Translations under genes and position numbers: made by a program | In this document: positions 40,581 to 49,800 of the stretch, piece after piece | Position numbering within the stretch: the first letter of the stretch is position 1 | How the letters are laid out: every line of letters begins with the position of its first letter | From: an uncultured Mycoplasmatota bacterium | GTDB taxonomy: Bacteria > Bacillota_I > Bacilli_A > RF39 > UBA660 | Assembly: GCA_900549625.1 (NCBI GenBank) | Contig: URPE01000001.1 | Coordinates: 62,001 to 126,000 of the forward strand | Reading direction: 5' to 3' | DNA: 64,000 bases | Notes under the pieces: generated by a model | Seen by the model: only the letters and a program-made list of their open reading frames with translations | What the model was told of the DNA's origin: nothing | The model's database searches: none

Positions 40581-41126
40581 ATGGCAAGAGTTAAAGGTGG
40601 AACTGTATCAAAAAACAGAAGAAGAAAAGTATTAAAACAAGCAAAAGGTTATTTTGGAAGCAAACATCGTTTATATAAAACTGCTCAAGAACAAGTTTTC
40701 CATAGTGGAGCTTATGCTTATAGAGATAGAAGACAAAAGAAAAGAGATTTTAGAAAATTATGGATTACTCGTATCAATGCTGCATGTCGTATGAATGATA
40801 TTAGTTATTCTAAATTCATGAATGGTCTTGCTATTGCAGGTGTAGAAATTAACCGTAAAATGTTAAGTGAACTTGCAATTGACAATCCTAGTGCATTCAC
40901 TGAATTAGTTGCAGTTTCTAAAAAAGCTTTAAATGGTGAAGTAGAAGCACCTAAAAAAGAAGAAAAGAAAGTTGAAACAAAAAAAGAAACTGTTAAAGAA
41001 GAAAAAAAAGAATCTAAAGATTATAGTAAAATGACTTTAACTGAATTAAAAGCTATTGCAAAAGAACAAGGTATCAAAGGTTATTCTACTATGAAAAAAG
41101 ATGAATTAATCAGTAATTTAAAATAA
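40581..41126 (+). CDS. rplT: Ribosomal protein L20 with a C-terminal Rho-N/SAP-like extension
   Basis: 181 residues, ATG behind AAGGTGGTGAAA. Residues 1 to about 115 are ordinary L20 (MARVKGGTVSKNRRRKVLKQAKGYFG onward). L20 normally ends there at about 118. A Lys/Glu-rich linker (about 116-148) and a compact tail with MTLTELKAIAKEQGIKGYSTMKKDELISNL follow. That tail matches the helix-extended-helix of Rho N-terminal/SAP domains, which bind nucleic acid. L20 starts 50S assembly and represses its own operon in Bacillus. The tail could contact rRNA or the leader RNA; this is inference. Confidence 0.95.
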   Translation: MARVKGGTVSKNRRRKVLKQAKGYFGSKHRLYKTAQEQVFHSGAYAYRDRRQKKRDFRKLWITRINAACRMNDISYSKFMNGLAIAGVEINRKMLSELAIDNPSAFTELVAVSKKALNGEVEAPKKEEKKVETKKETVKEEKKESKDYSKMTLTELKAIAKEQGIKGYSTMKKDELISNLK

Positions 41127-41130
41127 TGTA

Positions 41131-41159
41131 AAGTCCCCTTTTTTATGGGGCTTTTTTTT
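41131..41159 (+). terminator. Terminator of the infC operon
   Basis: AAGTCCCC and GGGGCTTT stem followed by a long T run. Confidence 0.85.
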
Positions 41160-41197
41160 GCTATAATTTATTTATAATTTAAAGAAAAGGTGAATAT

Positions 41198-42103
41198 ATG
41201 AATATTTATGATACTATAATAATTGGTGGTGGGCCAGCAGGTTTATGCGCGGCAATTTATTTGTTAAGAGCAAATAAGAATGTATTATTATTTGAAAGTG
41301 AAACACTAGGTGGGGCTATTACTAAAAGTGATATTGTCGAAAATTATCCTGGTATTTCTGAAATATCTGGTTTAGAACTAGGTAGTAATATGGCTAATCA
41401 GGCTAAAAATTTAGGCCTAGAAATTATTATGCAAAAAGTTTTGGCAATTACTAAAGAAAAAGACATATTTTCCGTTTCAGTAAACAATAATAAATATTAT
41501 GCTAAAACTATTGTGTATGCAACTGGTACTAGACCACGTATGTTAGATTGTAAGGGAGCAGTGTCATTTATTGGTAAAGGGGTTAGCACGTGTGCTACTT
41601 GTGATGGTTTTTTCTTTAAGAATAAAAGCGTTTTAGTAGTGGGTGGCGGAAATACTGCTTTAACTGATGCTTTATATTTAAGTAACATTTGTTCCCATGT
41701 TTACATTTCTTACCGTCGTGACAACTTAAGAGGTGAACCGTTAAAAATAAAAAGACTTAAAAGCAAAGAAAATGTAACTATTCTTTATAACAGTATTGTA
41801 AAAGAAATTATCGGTAAAGATGTGATAGAAAAAGTATCTCTAACAGTTGATGATACTCAAAAAGAAATCAATGTTTCTGGTGTATTTGTTGCCATAGGTT
41901 CTATTCCTAATACTGAACTTATTAAAGATCTAGTTACTCTTGATCAAAATGGCTATGCTTTAAGTAATTATCAATTAGAAACAACTGTTCCTGGCCTTTA
42001 CGTAGCAGGGGATGTTAGAGAAAAAAATGTAAGACAACTTACAACCGCCGTTAGTGATGGCACGATAGTATCTAAAGAAATATTAGACTATTTAGAATCT
42101 TAA
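41198..42103 (+). CDS. Thioredoxin reductase-like flavoprotein
   Basis: 301 residues, ATG behind AAAAGGTGAAT. FAD motif DTIIIGGGPAGLCAAIYLLRANKNVLLFE, redox-active CATCDGFFF, NADPH motif VLVVGGGNTALTDALYLS and the C-terminal ETTVPGLYVAGDVREKNVRQLTTAVSDG. This is the low-molecular-weight TrxB plan, transferring electrons from NADPH to thioredoxin. The CATC centre is as in true TrxB. A few positions (for example FIGKGVSTCAT) are typical of both TrxB and related alkyl hydroperoxide or ferredoxin-type reductases, so I leave the symbol open. Confidence 0.9.
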   Translation: MNIYDTIIIGGGPAGLCAAIYLLRANKNVLLFESETLGGAITKSDIVENYPGISEISGLELGSNMANQAKNLGLEIIMQKVLAITKEKDIFSVSVNNNKYYAKTIVYATGTRPRMLDCKGAVSFIGKGVSTCATCDGFFFKNKSVLVVGGGNTALTDALYLSNICSHVYISYRRDNLRGEPLKIKRLKSKENVTILYNSIVKEIIGKDVIEKVSLTVDDTQKEINVSGVFVAIGSIPNTELIKDLVTLDQNGYALSNYQLETTVPGLYVAGDVREKNVRQLTTAVSDGTIVSKEILDYLES

Positions 42104-42151
42104 CAAATAAGACTATCTATGATACAATCTATTTATGAAAGGAAAAAAATT

Positions 42152-42880
42152 ATGAATATAACAATTTTTAAAAGAGCAGGGGCTTACTTATTTGATATTT
42201 TAGTAGTATCTATGATTGTTTCACTATTATCATATTTACCAATTTTAAATCCGAACAGAACATTATATAGTGAAAAATATAATGAACTAGTAAATGTCTA
42301 TGAACAATACGAAAACAAAGAAATTAATGAAAGCGAGTATGATGAAGCAAGAATTCCCATTTCTTATGAATTATATCGTTTAAATGTTTATTATGTTGTT
42401 TTAGATGTTATTATTGTTCTTCTATACTTCGGTGTCGTTCCATATTTCTTTGATGGTCAAACAGTTGGTAAAAAGCTATTCCAAATTAAAATAGTTAGTA
42501 ATGATGATAAACGACTTACAATAACTAATTATTTACTTAGAACTATTGTTTTAAATAACATTTTAATATCCGTAATATTACAATGCATTGTAAGTTTCAT
42601 AAGTGTCGATAACTACTACTTACTATATCAAAATGTTAATATAGTGGGTTACATTATAATGTATATTAACTTATTTATGATTATTGTAAGAAAAGATAAT
42701 CGCGGTTTACATGACTTTGTCGCTGGTACTAAAGTAAAATACATTGGCTATGAAGAGAAAAAAAGAGAAGCCAAAATAGAAGAAGAACAAGCTGTTTTAA
42801 TTAGTGAAAAAGAAATAAAACCTAAGAAATCTAAAGAAGATAAAACAACTTCAATAAAAAAAACTAAAAAAAATAAATAA
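42152..42880 (+). CDS. RDD family membrane protein
   Basis: 242 residues. ATG 42152 behind AAAGGAAAA is favoured. The ATG at 42119 overlaps a -10-like TATGATACAAT. The N-terminal FKRAGAYLFDILVVSMIV carries the R and D residues of the RDD motif, and DGQTVGKKLFQIKIV...RKDNRGLHDFVAGTKV is the typical family end. About four membrane helices are followed by a Lys/Glu-rich cytoplasmic tail of about 45 residues. RDD proteins are of mostly unknown role, and some transport ions. It follows the reductase gene by 48 bp. Confidence 0.85.
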   Translation: MNITIFKRAGAYLFDILVVSMIVSLLSYLPILNPNRTLYSEKYNELVNVYEQYENKEINESEYDEARIPISYELYRLNVYYVVLDVIIVLLYFGVVPYFFDGQTVGKKLFQIKIVSNDDKRLTITNYLLRTIVLNNILISVILQCIVSFISVDNYYLLYQNVNIVGYIIMYINLFMIIVRKDNRGLHDFVAGTKVKYIGYEEKKREAKIEEEQAVLISEKEIKPKKSKEDKTTSIKKTKKNK

Positions 42881-42892
42881 CAAATATTATAT

Positions 42893-42931
42893 AACCTGTA
42901 AAGTAAACAAAGCACGCTTTATAGGTTTTTA
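42893..42931 (+). terminator. Terminator after the RDD gene
   Basis: AACCTGTAAAG pairs with CTTTATAGGTT (one G-U) and is followed by T residues. Confidence 0.8.
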
Positions 42932-43066
42932 TTTATAGAATAGTAAAGTAGCTGTTTTTTAACTATTCAGATTTGCTTTTTTATATAAATTGTACTATAA
43001 TTTGACTATATACTTATTTCATAGAATTTTTCTTTGTATAGGAGTAATTAGAAAAGGTGGAAATTT

Positions 43067-44305
43067 ATGATTAACATTATCGTAATAATATATTATATTT
43101 TATTTGCATTCTCGTTTATATTTGGTATGTACTTTGCTATAACTGGTTTATTTGGTTTTAAAAATTATCATAAAAGTATGTTTGGGAGGCATAAGCCGAA
43201 ATATAAATTTGCTATAATAGTACCTAGTAGGAATGAAGAAAAAGTAATTGGTGCTTTAATTAAAAGCTTAGACAAACAAAATTATCCAAAAGATTTATAT
43301 GAAACAATAATTGTTCCTAACAATTGTACTGATGATACAGCAGGGGCAGCCAAAAAAGCAGGTGCAACTGTTATGGAATGTACAGTTCCGGTAAAAGTAA
43401 AAGCCGATGTTTTACAATTTGTTTTTAAAAAATTAAAACCACGTAAAGACATTGATGCTTATGTTATATTTGATTCAGATAATTTAGTTCATCCCAATTT
43501 CTTAGCTCGCATGAATGATGCCTTATGTGAAGGTGTAGAAGTAGCACAATGCTTTAGAGACTCTAAAAACATGGGCGATAACTGGTTAACAGGATCATAT
43601 ACATTATTTTACTTTATCCAAAATTTCTTCTTTAATCGTGCTCGTATGAATTTTTCTGGTTCAGCGGCTATAAATGGTACTGGTTTTGTTATTAAAAAAG
43701 ACGTTGTAAAAGATGGCTTTCATACTAAAACATTGACAGAAGATTCTGAGTTTACTGGCCAATGTGCTCTAAGGGGTATCCAAGTTGCCTTTGTAGAAGA
43801 AGCTATAACTTATGATGAACATCCTCAAAGTTTCTGGGCAAGTTGGAAACAAAGAAAACGTTGGACAAGTGGTACGATTGCTTGTCTGCAAATATATGGT
43901 AAAAGATTAATGAAAACATTCTTTAAAACAGGTAATATTTCCTGCTTTGATATGTGCATGATGTATTTAAGTCCTATTGTTATGGTCTTAGGCTTCTTCC
44001 TATCTATTGTTTTATTTATTTTCCATGTTACTGGTGTTGAACTATTTGATTTCTTCTCATACTTATATGCCATGGGCCTAGTATTCTTTATTTTCTTCTA
44101 TTTTGTCAATGTTGCTTTAAATATCTTTGTTATCAAATATAATAAAAAGAGCGTTAAAACCTTACTTTCTGGTATTATTTTATTTAGTTTATTCTTAGCT
44201 ACTTGGATACCAATTAATATTATTTGTATTTTCAAAAAAACTAATAGTTGGGAAGAGATAAAACACGACCGAAGTGATGTCGATTTAGACTCATTAATTA
44301 GTTAG
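43067..44305 (+). CDS. Membrane glycosyltransferase family 2
   Basis: 412 residues, ATG behind AAAAGGTGGAAAT. An N-terminal helix, then the GT-A domain with FAIIVPSRNEEKVIGALIKSL, the metal-binding DSDN, the acceptor motif LTEDSEF and QRKRW (the Q-x-x-R-W signature of processive GT2 enzymes), followed by three or four membrane helices. The layout matches transferases that make or extrude beta-linked polysaccharides or glycolipids. There is no neighbouring polysaccharide cluster. The next gene is an NlpC/P60 hydrolase beyond a terminator. The product is unknown. Confidence 0.88.
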   Translation: MINIIVIIYYILFAFSFIFGMYFAITGLFGFKNYHKSMFGRHKPKYKFAIIVPSRNEEKVIGALIKSLDKQNYPKDLYETIIVPNNCTDDTAGAAKKAGATVMECTVPVKVKADVLQFVFKKLKPRKDIDAYVIFDSDNLVHPNFLARMNDALCEGVEVAQCFRDSKNMGDNWLTGSYTLFYFIQNFFFNRARMNFSGSAAINGTGFVIKKDVVKDGFHTKTLTEDSEFTGQCALRGIQVAFVEEAITYDEHPQSFWASWKQRKRWTSGTIACLQIYGKRLMKTFFKTGNISCFDMCMMYLSPIVMVLGFFLSIVLFIFHVTGVELFDFFSYLYAMGLVFFIFFYFVNVALNIFVIKYNKKSVKTLLSGIILFSLFLATWIPINIICIFKKTNSWEEIKHDRSDVDLDSLIS

Positions 44306-44323
44306 AGGCATGCCTCTTTTTTT
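44304..44323 (+). terminator. Terminator after the glycosyltransferase gene
   Basis: AGAGGCATGCCTCT palindrome followed by seven T residues, starting at the stop codon. Confidence 0.85.
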
Positions 44324-44377
44324 CTTGCCTAATTTAATATCATATGCTAAATTATATTTAGCTTGGTGGTGAATAAA

Positions 44378-45700
44378 TTGAAAAAGAAGCTTATTTTATT
44401 AACGTTCTTAATATTTATTTTTTGCTCTTTATTTATAAGTTTTCTTTATTATAAATATTTATTAAAACCAATAAATGTAGTAGATTCTAATTTAGAAGTT
44501 AATAAATCTGATATTTATGTAACACTAAATTTAAAAAAAAGTATATCTAAACTTGTTTGTGCATATGATGGGCTTGAAGTATTGGTTCAAAATAACACCT
44601 GTAAATTTAAAATACAAAATGAAGAAACTACCATTGAAATTAAGAATAACTATAATAAAATAAATTATAGTGTAAATCCAAATATAAATAAAGTAGTGGA
44701 TTTCACATTAAATAAAACAGATTATTACTTACCTATTGGTGGTAAAGATAGGGTCTTATTATCTGCCTTAAAACTAGGTAATGTAGAAGAGGCAATATCT
44801 TTAATGAGTGAGGATGAAAGTATTGTTAAAACCAGTCAAAACACTATAATAGGTGTAAATCCTGGTACTGCTAATGTTTCTGTTACTTTAGGAGATGTTA
44901 CGAAAAGTATTAATGTTACCGTAACTGATTTAATAACTACGCCCAAAGTCATAAATAGAAAACCCAAAATGACTTGTAATCGTTATTCAAAAGAAGAAAG
45001 TAGTTTATTAGATAAAATTCTTTTAGATAGAATTAATACTGCGGGTTATGCTACTAGGGCAGGCGTTGTTGCCTCACTTCGTTTTATAACACTTGAACTT
45101 CCTTATAAAATACCTTATTTCTTTGAAAATGGCCGTTTAAATAATAATACTGGCGGTGATTATGTTGATGGTGAAGGTAGATTTTATCATAAAGGCTTAT
45201 ATTTAAGTAGTGATAAATTTAGTGAATTAAATAATACCCGTTTTGGGCCTTCTATTTGGGGGTGTCCTTTAACTAATTGGCAAGATGAAGCTGGTTTTAA
45301 GCCTGGTGTAAAATATCCTAATGGTTTAGATTGTAGTGGCTTTGTAACATGGGCTATGTATAATGGAGGATTTGACGTTTCTGATACAGGTGCTGGTATG
45401 AATAGTTTTACGGATGATGATTTAAGTGACTTAGGAGTACATATTCCTATAACTAGGTCATTACTAACAAGTGGTTCTATTAAAGCAGGTGACTTAATAG
45501 GGTGTGATGGCCATATTGCTTTAGTCGGGGCTATTAAAGATAATATAATTTATGTAGCTGAATCAACAACTTATTATGATGGAGTAGTAATGCATCCATA
45601 CACAATTAATGAACTATTAAACGAACCATTTTTGGACTATGTCATAAATATGGATAGTTATTATGGGTCTCAGGGTAATTATACTGATTATTTTGAATAG
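44378..45700 (+). CDS. Secreted NlpC/P60 peptidoglycan hydrolase with a BIG2-like domain
   Basis: 440 residues. TTG at 44378 behind GGTGGTGAA gives a lysine-rich start and one membrane helix (about residues 4-27). The middle (about 100-195) has a bacterial Ig-like BIG2 segment ('SEDESIVKTSQNTIIGVNPGTANVSVTLGDVTKSINVTV'). The C-terminal domain has the NlpC/P60 cysteine in NGLDCSGFVTWAM and the histidine in GCDGHIALVG. Such enzymes cut gamma-D-Glu to diamino acid bonds in wall peptides. The enzyme is probably membrane tethered and faces outward. It is monocistronic. Confidence 0.88.
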   Translation: MKKKLILLTFLIFIFCSLFISFLYYKYLLKPINVVDSNLEVNKSDIYVTLNLKKSISKLVCAYDGLEVLVQNNTCKFKIQNEETTIEIKNNYNKINYSVNPNINKVVDFTLNKTDYYLPIGGKDRVLLSALKLGNVEEAISLMSEDESIVKTSQNTIIGVNPGTANVSVTLGDVTKSINVTVTDLITTPKVINRKPKMTCNRYSKEESSLLDKILLDRINTAGYATRAGVVASLRFITLELPYKIPYFFENGRLNNNTGGDYVDGEGRFYHKGLYLSSDKFSELNNTRFGPSIWGCPLTNWQDEAGFKPGVKYPNGLDCSGFVTWAMYNGGFDVSDTGAGMNSFTDDDLSDLGVHIPITRSLLTSGSIKAGDLIGCDGHIALVGAIKDNIIYVAESTTYYDGVVMHPYTINELLNEPFLDYVINMDSYYGSQGNYTDYFE

Positions 45701-45812
45701 TATAAAAGATACTTTCGACATAGTTCGGGAGTACGTGATTTTATGCGACAAAACTTCTCAAAATCTCCCATTGATTATTAACTAATAAGACTTTATAATA
45801 ACTCTCGAACCT

Positions 45813-46104
45813 TTAGTTGTTAGACGTCTTCTAGAAAGAGGATAGTTATGAGTAAAAAGGATTTATTAATCACTTTTTTAATCTTACTAATTTTTTTGTT
45901 AGTTGGATTACTTTATAAAACCATATAACATAAAGTAATTCCTCCTTATTTTATTTACTACAAAAAAACGTCTAAACAATGTGTTTAGGCGTCCACCAAT
46001 AAACGAGGACGTCTAGCTAAGCAAAAACTAGAGGTTCTCTTTTTTTATTATATGAGAATTCTCTCATTAGATACATATTAACATAAAAATACTTGAAATA
46101 AAAG
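45813..46104. repeat. Dispersed toxin/RNA repeat, copy 3 (complete)
   Basis: Same order as copy 2: leader AGTTGTTAGACGTCTTCTAG (45815-45834), toxin-like frame (45848-45928), a hairpin with minus-strand T run (45969-45992), a plus-strand terminator hairpin from GAGGACGTCTAG (46015) to the T run (46047), and the inverted repeat ATGAGAATTCTCTCAT (46052-46067). Compared with copies 1 and 2, both arms of the inverted repeat changed together (AAA/TTT to AGA/TCT), so pairing or symmetry is kept. The tail homology stops at the end of the tetR gene (46106). Confidence 0.8.
45848..45928 (+). CDS. Hydrophobic toxin-like peptide, 26 residues (copy 3)
   Basis: ATG behind AAAGAGGATAG. The peptide is MSKKDLLITFLILLIFLLVG followed by LLYKTI: a Lys-rich start, one hydrophobic helix and a short basic end. 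It shares leader and 3' hairpins with the copy 2 peptide (common (S/K)KKD start) and its 3' coding half is preserved as a remnant in copy 1. The size class and RNA context fit type I toxin-antitoxin toxins. Activity is inferred. Confidence 0.65.
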   Translation: MSKKDLLITFLILLIFLLVGLLYKTI

Positions 46105-46105
46105 C

Positions 46106-46672
46106 CTAATTATCAAAATCATCCGGTATTAATTTATTTAAATATTCTAAAATCTCTTGCTTAGAATATTTTTTTTCATTTTTCAAAAATATAAGACCTA
46201 CATTAAAAACTGCCCCTATGTAAAACTTAGCAATAATTTCTCCGGGGATTTTTTCATTCTTGTTTTTCTTTATTTTACTTGTTATATCATGATCAAGAAC
46301 ATCATACAAAATATCAACCATTATACTATTTCTATTGTTAAGCATAATTTGTTGATAAATACTTCTTTTTTCTTCAATATGGTTAAGTAATATACTAATC
46401 ATTTCTAAATAATATTCTTTTGTATTACTAGTTTTAACATTTTTATTTAACTCTTCAATTAAAGAATTTTTCAAATTATCAATCGCGTCTTTTAATAGCT
46501 CATATTTGTCATTATAATGAGCATAGAAAGTAGAACGATTAATCAAAGCCGCATTACAAATATCAGAAACTTTTATTTCTTCAAAAGACTTAGTTTTCAT
46601 TAATTCCATTAATGTATTATATAAAGCATTTTTCGTTTTTTTTACTCTTAAATCATTTTTATTCAATTTCAT
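46106..46672 (-). CDS. TetR family regulator
   Basis: 188 residues, ATG 46672 chosen for its TTGGTG ribosome site. N-terminal HTH: TKNALYNTLMELMKTKSFEEIKVSDICNAALINRSTFYAHYNDKYELLKD, the TetR signature. The C-terminal ligand domain resembles the TetR_C_8 group that often controls MMPL/YhgE-type membrane genes. It is divergent from the giant MMPL gene, which is its probable target. The ligand is unknown. Confidence 0.88.
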   Translation of the reverse strand: MKLNKNDLRVKKTKNALYNTLMELMKTKSFEEIKVSDICNAALINRSTFYAHYNDKYELLKDAIDNLKNSLIEELNKNVKTSNTKEYYLEMISILLNHIEEKRSIYQQIMLNNRNSIMVDILYDVLDHDITSKIKKNKNEKIPGEIIAKFYIGAVFNVGLIFLKNEKKYSKQEILEYLNKLIPDDFDN

Positions 46673-46847
46673 CACCAATTCCATTTTATCAAAAATAACA
46701 CATTTGTAAAGATAAAATACACTCTGTTGCTTATTTATACATACGTTTTAAACAAAGTGTTGGTTATCATACAAATAAAAAATTCTGTTGCTGCTTTTTT
46801 TCTTATTTGCGAATAAAATATATCAGCGAAAAGAGGTGTTAGAGGTT

Positions 46848-49800
46848 ATGCAAAAAATAGCCCAAAAAATATGTGATAACAAAGTATTAATACTAATTGT
46901 TACATCCATTTTATTTGTTCTATCTCTTATTGGTATGAAACTAACTAAAATCAATTATGATATACTAGTTTACTTACCAGAGGAGATTGAGACAGTTAAA
47001 GGCCAAAATATTTTGACAGAAGATTTTGGGATGGGTGCTTATTCAGTAGTTATAACGGAAAATTTAAAAGCCCAAGAGCTATTAGATCTTGAAAGCAAAT
47101 ACGAAAGTATTGATGGTGTAAACAAAGCCATAAGTGCTTATGATTTATTTGGTTCGACCATTCCTATTGACATATTTCCAAGTGAAATAACAGAAAAAAT
47201 TCACAAAGATAATACTGATTTAATCTTTGTAACATTTGATGAATCAACGTCATCTCTAAAAACAATTGACGCGATTGAACAAATGAAAGAAATTTCTAAA
47301 AACAGTGCTAAAATAAGTGGTATGAGTGCCATGGTTTTAGATACAATGAATCTTTCTGATAAAGAAATTATGATTTACATTGTTATTGCTATTATCTTAT
47401 GTTTAATCGTTTTAGAGTTATCTCTTGATTCATACTTAGTACCATTACTATTACTAGGTAATATTGGTATAGCCATTGTCTTTAACTTAGGTAGTAATAT
47501 TATTTTTGGTAGTATCTCCTATATTACTAAAGCCCTAGTAGCAGTCTTACAACTTGGTGTTACAACAGATTTCTCAATATTCCTATATCATGCCTATGAA
47601 AGCAAGAAAAATAAAGGCCTTACTAAAGAAAAAGCCATGCAAGAGGCTATATCAGAAACGTTTACAAGTGTTACTGGTAGTAGTCTAACAACTATTGCAG
47701 GTTTCTTAGTTCTTATTACCATGAACTTAACATTAGGTAAAGATTTAGGTCTAGTCATGGCCAAAGGTGTTTTACTAGGTGTTATATGTGTTTTAACTGT
47801 TTTCCCAAGTTTATTATTAGTATTCGATAACTTAATTACTAAAACGCATCATAAACCACTTACTATTCACTTTGAAAAATTTAACAATTTTGTCGTTAAA
47901 CACAATAAAGCTATATTAGTATTATTTTTAATACTATTAATTCCCGCTTATCTTGCTAATAGTAAAGTAAGTGTCTATTATAAAATTGATGAAAGTCTTC
48001 CTAAATCATTAGATAGCATTGTCGCTAATAATGAATTAAAAGAGCAATTTAAAATTGTATCACCTGAGATTATCCTAATTGATAAAAATATTAAATCTGA
48101 AAAATTAGATGAAATGGTAAGTGAAATTGAAAGTGTCGATGGTGTTGACTTTGTCTTATCATTTTCTAAACTAAAAAGTCGTGGTATTACGGAGAATATG
48201 TTATCTAGTGACATCGTAAAAATATTTGAAAGTGATAAATATCAAATGCTTTTCTTAAATTCTTATTATGATATAGCCTCGAATGAATTAAACAACCAAG
48301 TAAGTGAAATAAATAACATTATTAAAAGTTATGATAAGAATGCCATCCTTGCAGGTGAAGGACCACTTATGAAAGACTTAGTAAAAACAAGTGATGAAGA
48401 TTTTAACAATGTTAATACGTCAAGTATTATTTGCATTTTATTTATTATGTTCTTTGTCTTAAAATCTTTCTCTTTACCAATCTTACTAATTCTTGCTATT
48501 GAATTTGCCATCTTTATTAATATGTCAATAGCTTACTTTGGTAATGTTACGTTACCTTTTGTAGCGCCTATCGTTTTAGGTACAATACAGCTTGGTGCTA
48601 CGATTGATTATGCTATCTTACTTACGACAACTTACTTAAAAAATAGAAGAGTTGGTATGGCTAAAAAAGACGCAATCCTTGCAACGACTAACTATTGTGC
48701 TAACTCCATATTTGTAAGTGGTATGTGTTTCTTTGCGGCAACATTTGGCGTGGGCGTATATTCAAAACTAGAAATGGTCGGCTCACTTTGCACCCTAATA
48801 AGCCGTGGTGCTATTGTTAGTATGCTTGTTGTCTTAACGGTTTTACCAAGTATACTCATTACATTTGATAGTTTAATTATGAAAACTACTAAAAAAGAGA
48901 AGGGAATGAATAATATGCAAAAAAATAAAAAATTAGTTACAGCTTTATTTGTTGGTATGTTCTTATTACCATTAAATACATTTGCTTTAACTAAAGAAGA
49001 AACTGTTTATACTCGTCTTAGTACAGATGGGTCTGTTAAAAGTACATTTGTAACTGAACATTTAAAAAACACTGAAAAATTAGATAATATTGAAGACCAA
49101 ACTAGTCTTACTGATATCTTTAATATGACTAGTGATAGGCCTTTCATTAAAAATGGTGATTTAGTAACATTTGAAAGTGCTAAAAAAGACGTTTTCTATC
49201 AAGGCTTAACTAACAAAGAATTACCAATCACTGAATCTATTACTTATACTCTAGATGGTAAAGATATTTCTCTAACCGACTTAATTGGCCAAAGTGGGCA
49301 TGTTACTATTAAAATAAAATACACAAACTCTGATTTACACAAAGTAAATGTAAACAGAACTGTTAATAATTTGTATACACCATTTATTGTAACGACAACT
49401 ACTATTATTCCTGGTGAAGGAAATGAAAATGTTACCATTACTAATGGTAAAATAGTGGATACTGGTTCTAATTATATGTTAGTTGGTATCTCTGCTCCTG
49501 GTTTATATGAAAGTCTTGGTTTAGATTGGTTAAAAGAAATGGACACCATAACTATTTCTTATGATACTAATCGTTTCTCTTTATCAAGTATTATTTCTCT
49601 TGCTACTCCTAAAATACTAGATACAGATGAATTAAGTATTTTTGATTCATTAGATGATTTATATAAAAATGTGGATAAATTACAAACTAGTATGAACGCT
49701 ATTGAAAGTGGGTCTACAAAATTAAAAAGTGGCACAGCAAGTATAAGCGAAGGTGCAAGCTTAATTAGTCAAAACTTAAATACAGTTGCGTCTAAAATAA

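Noticed and set aside
46697..46761. Imperfect inverted repeat AACACATTTGT ... ACAAAGTGTT between tetR and the MMPL gene as TetR operator
   Set aside because: The arms differ by a bulge and lie about 45 bp apart. A TetR operator is normally a compact palindrome, so support is too weak to list it.
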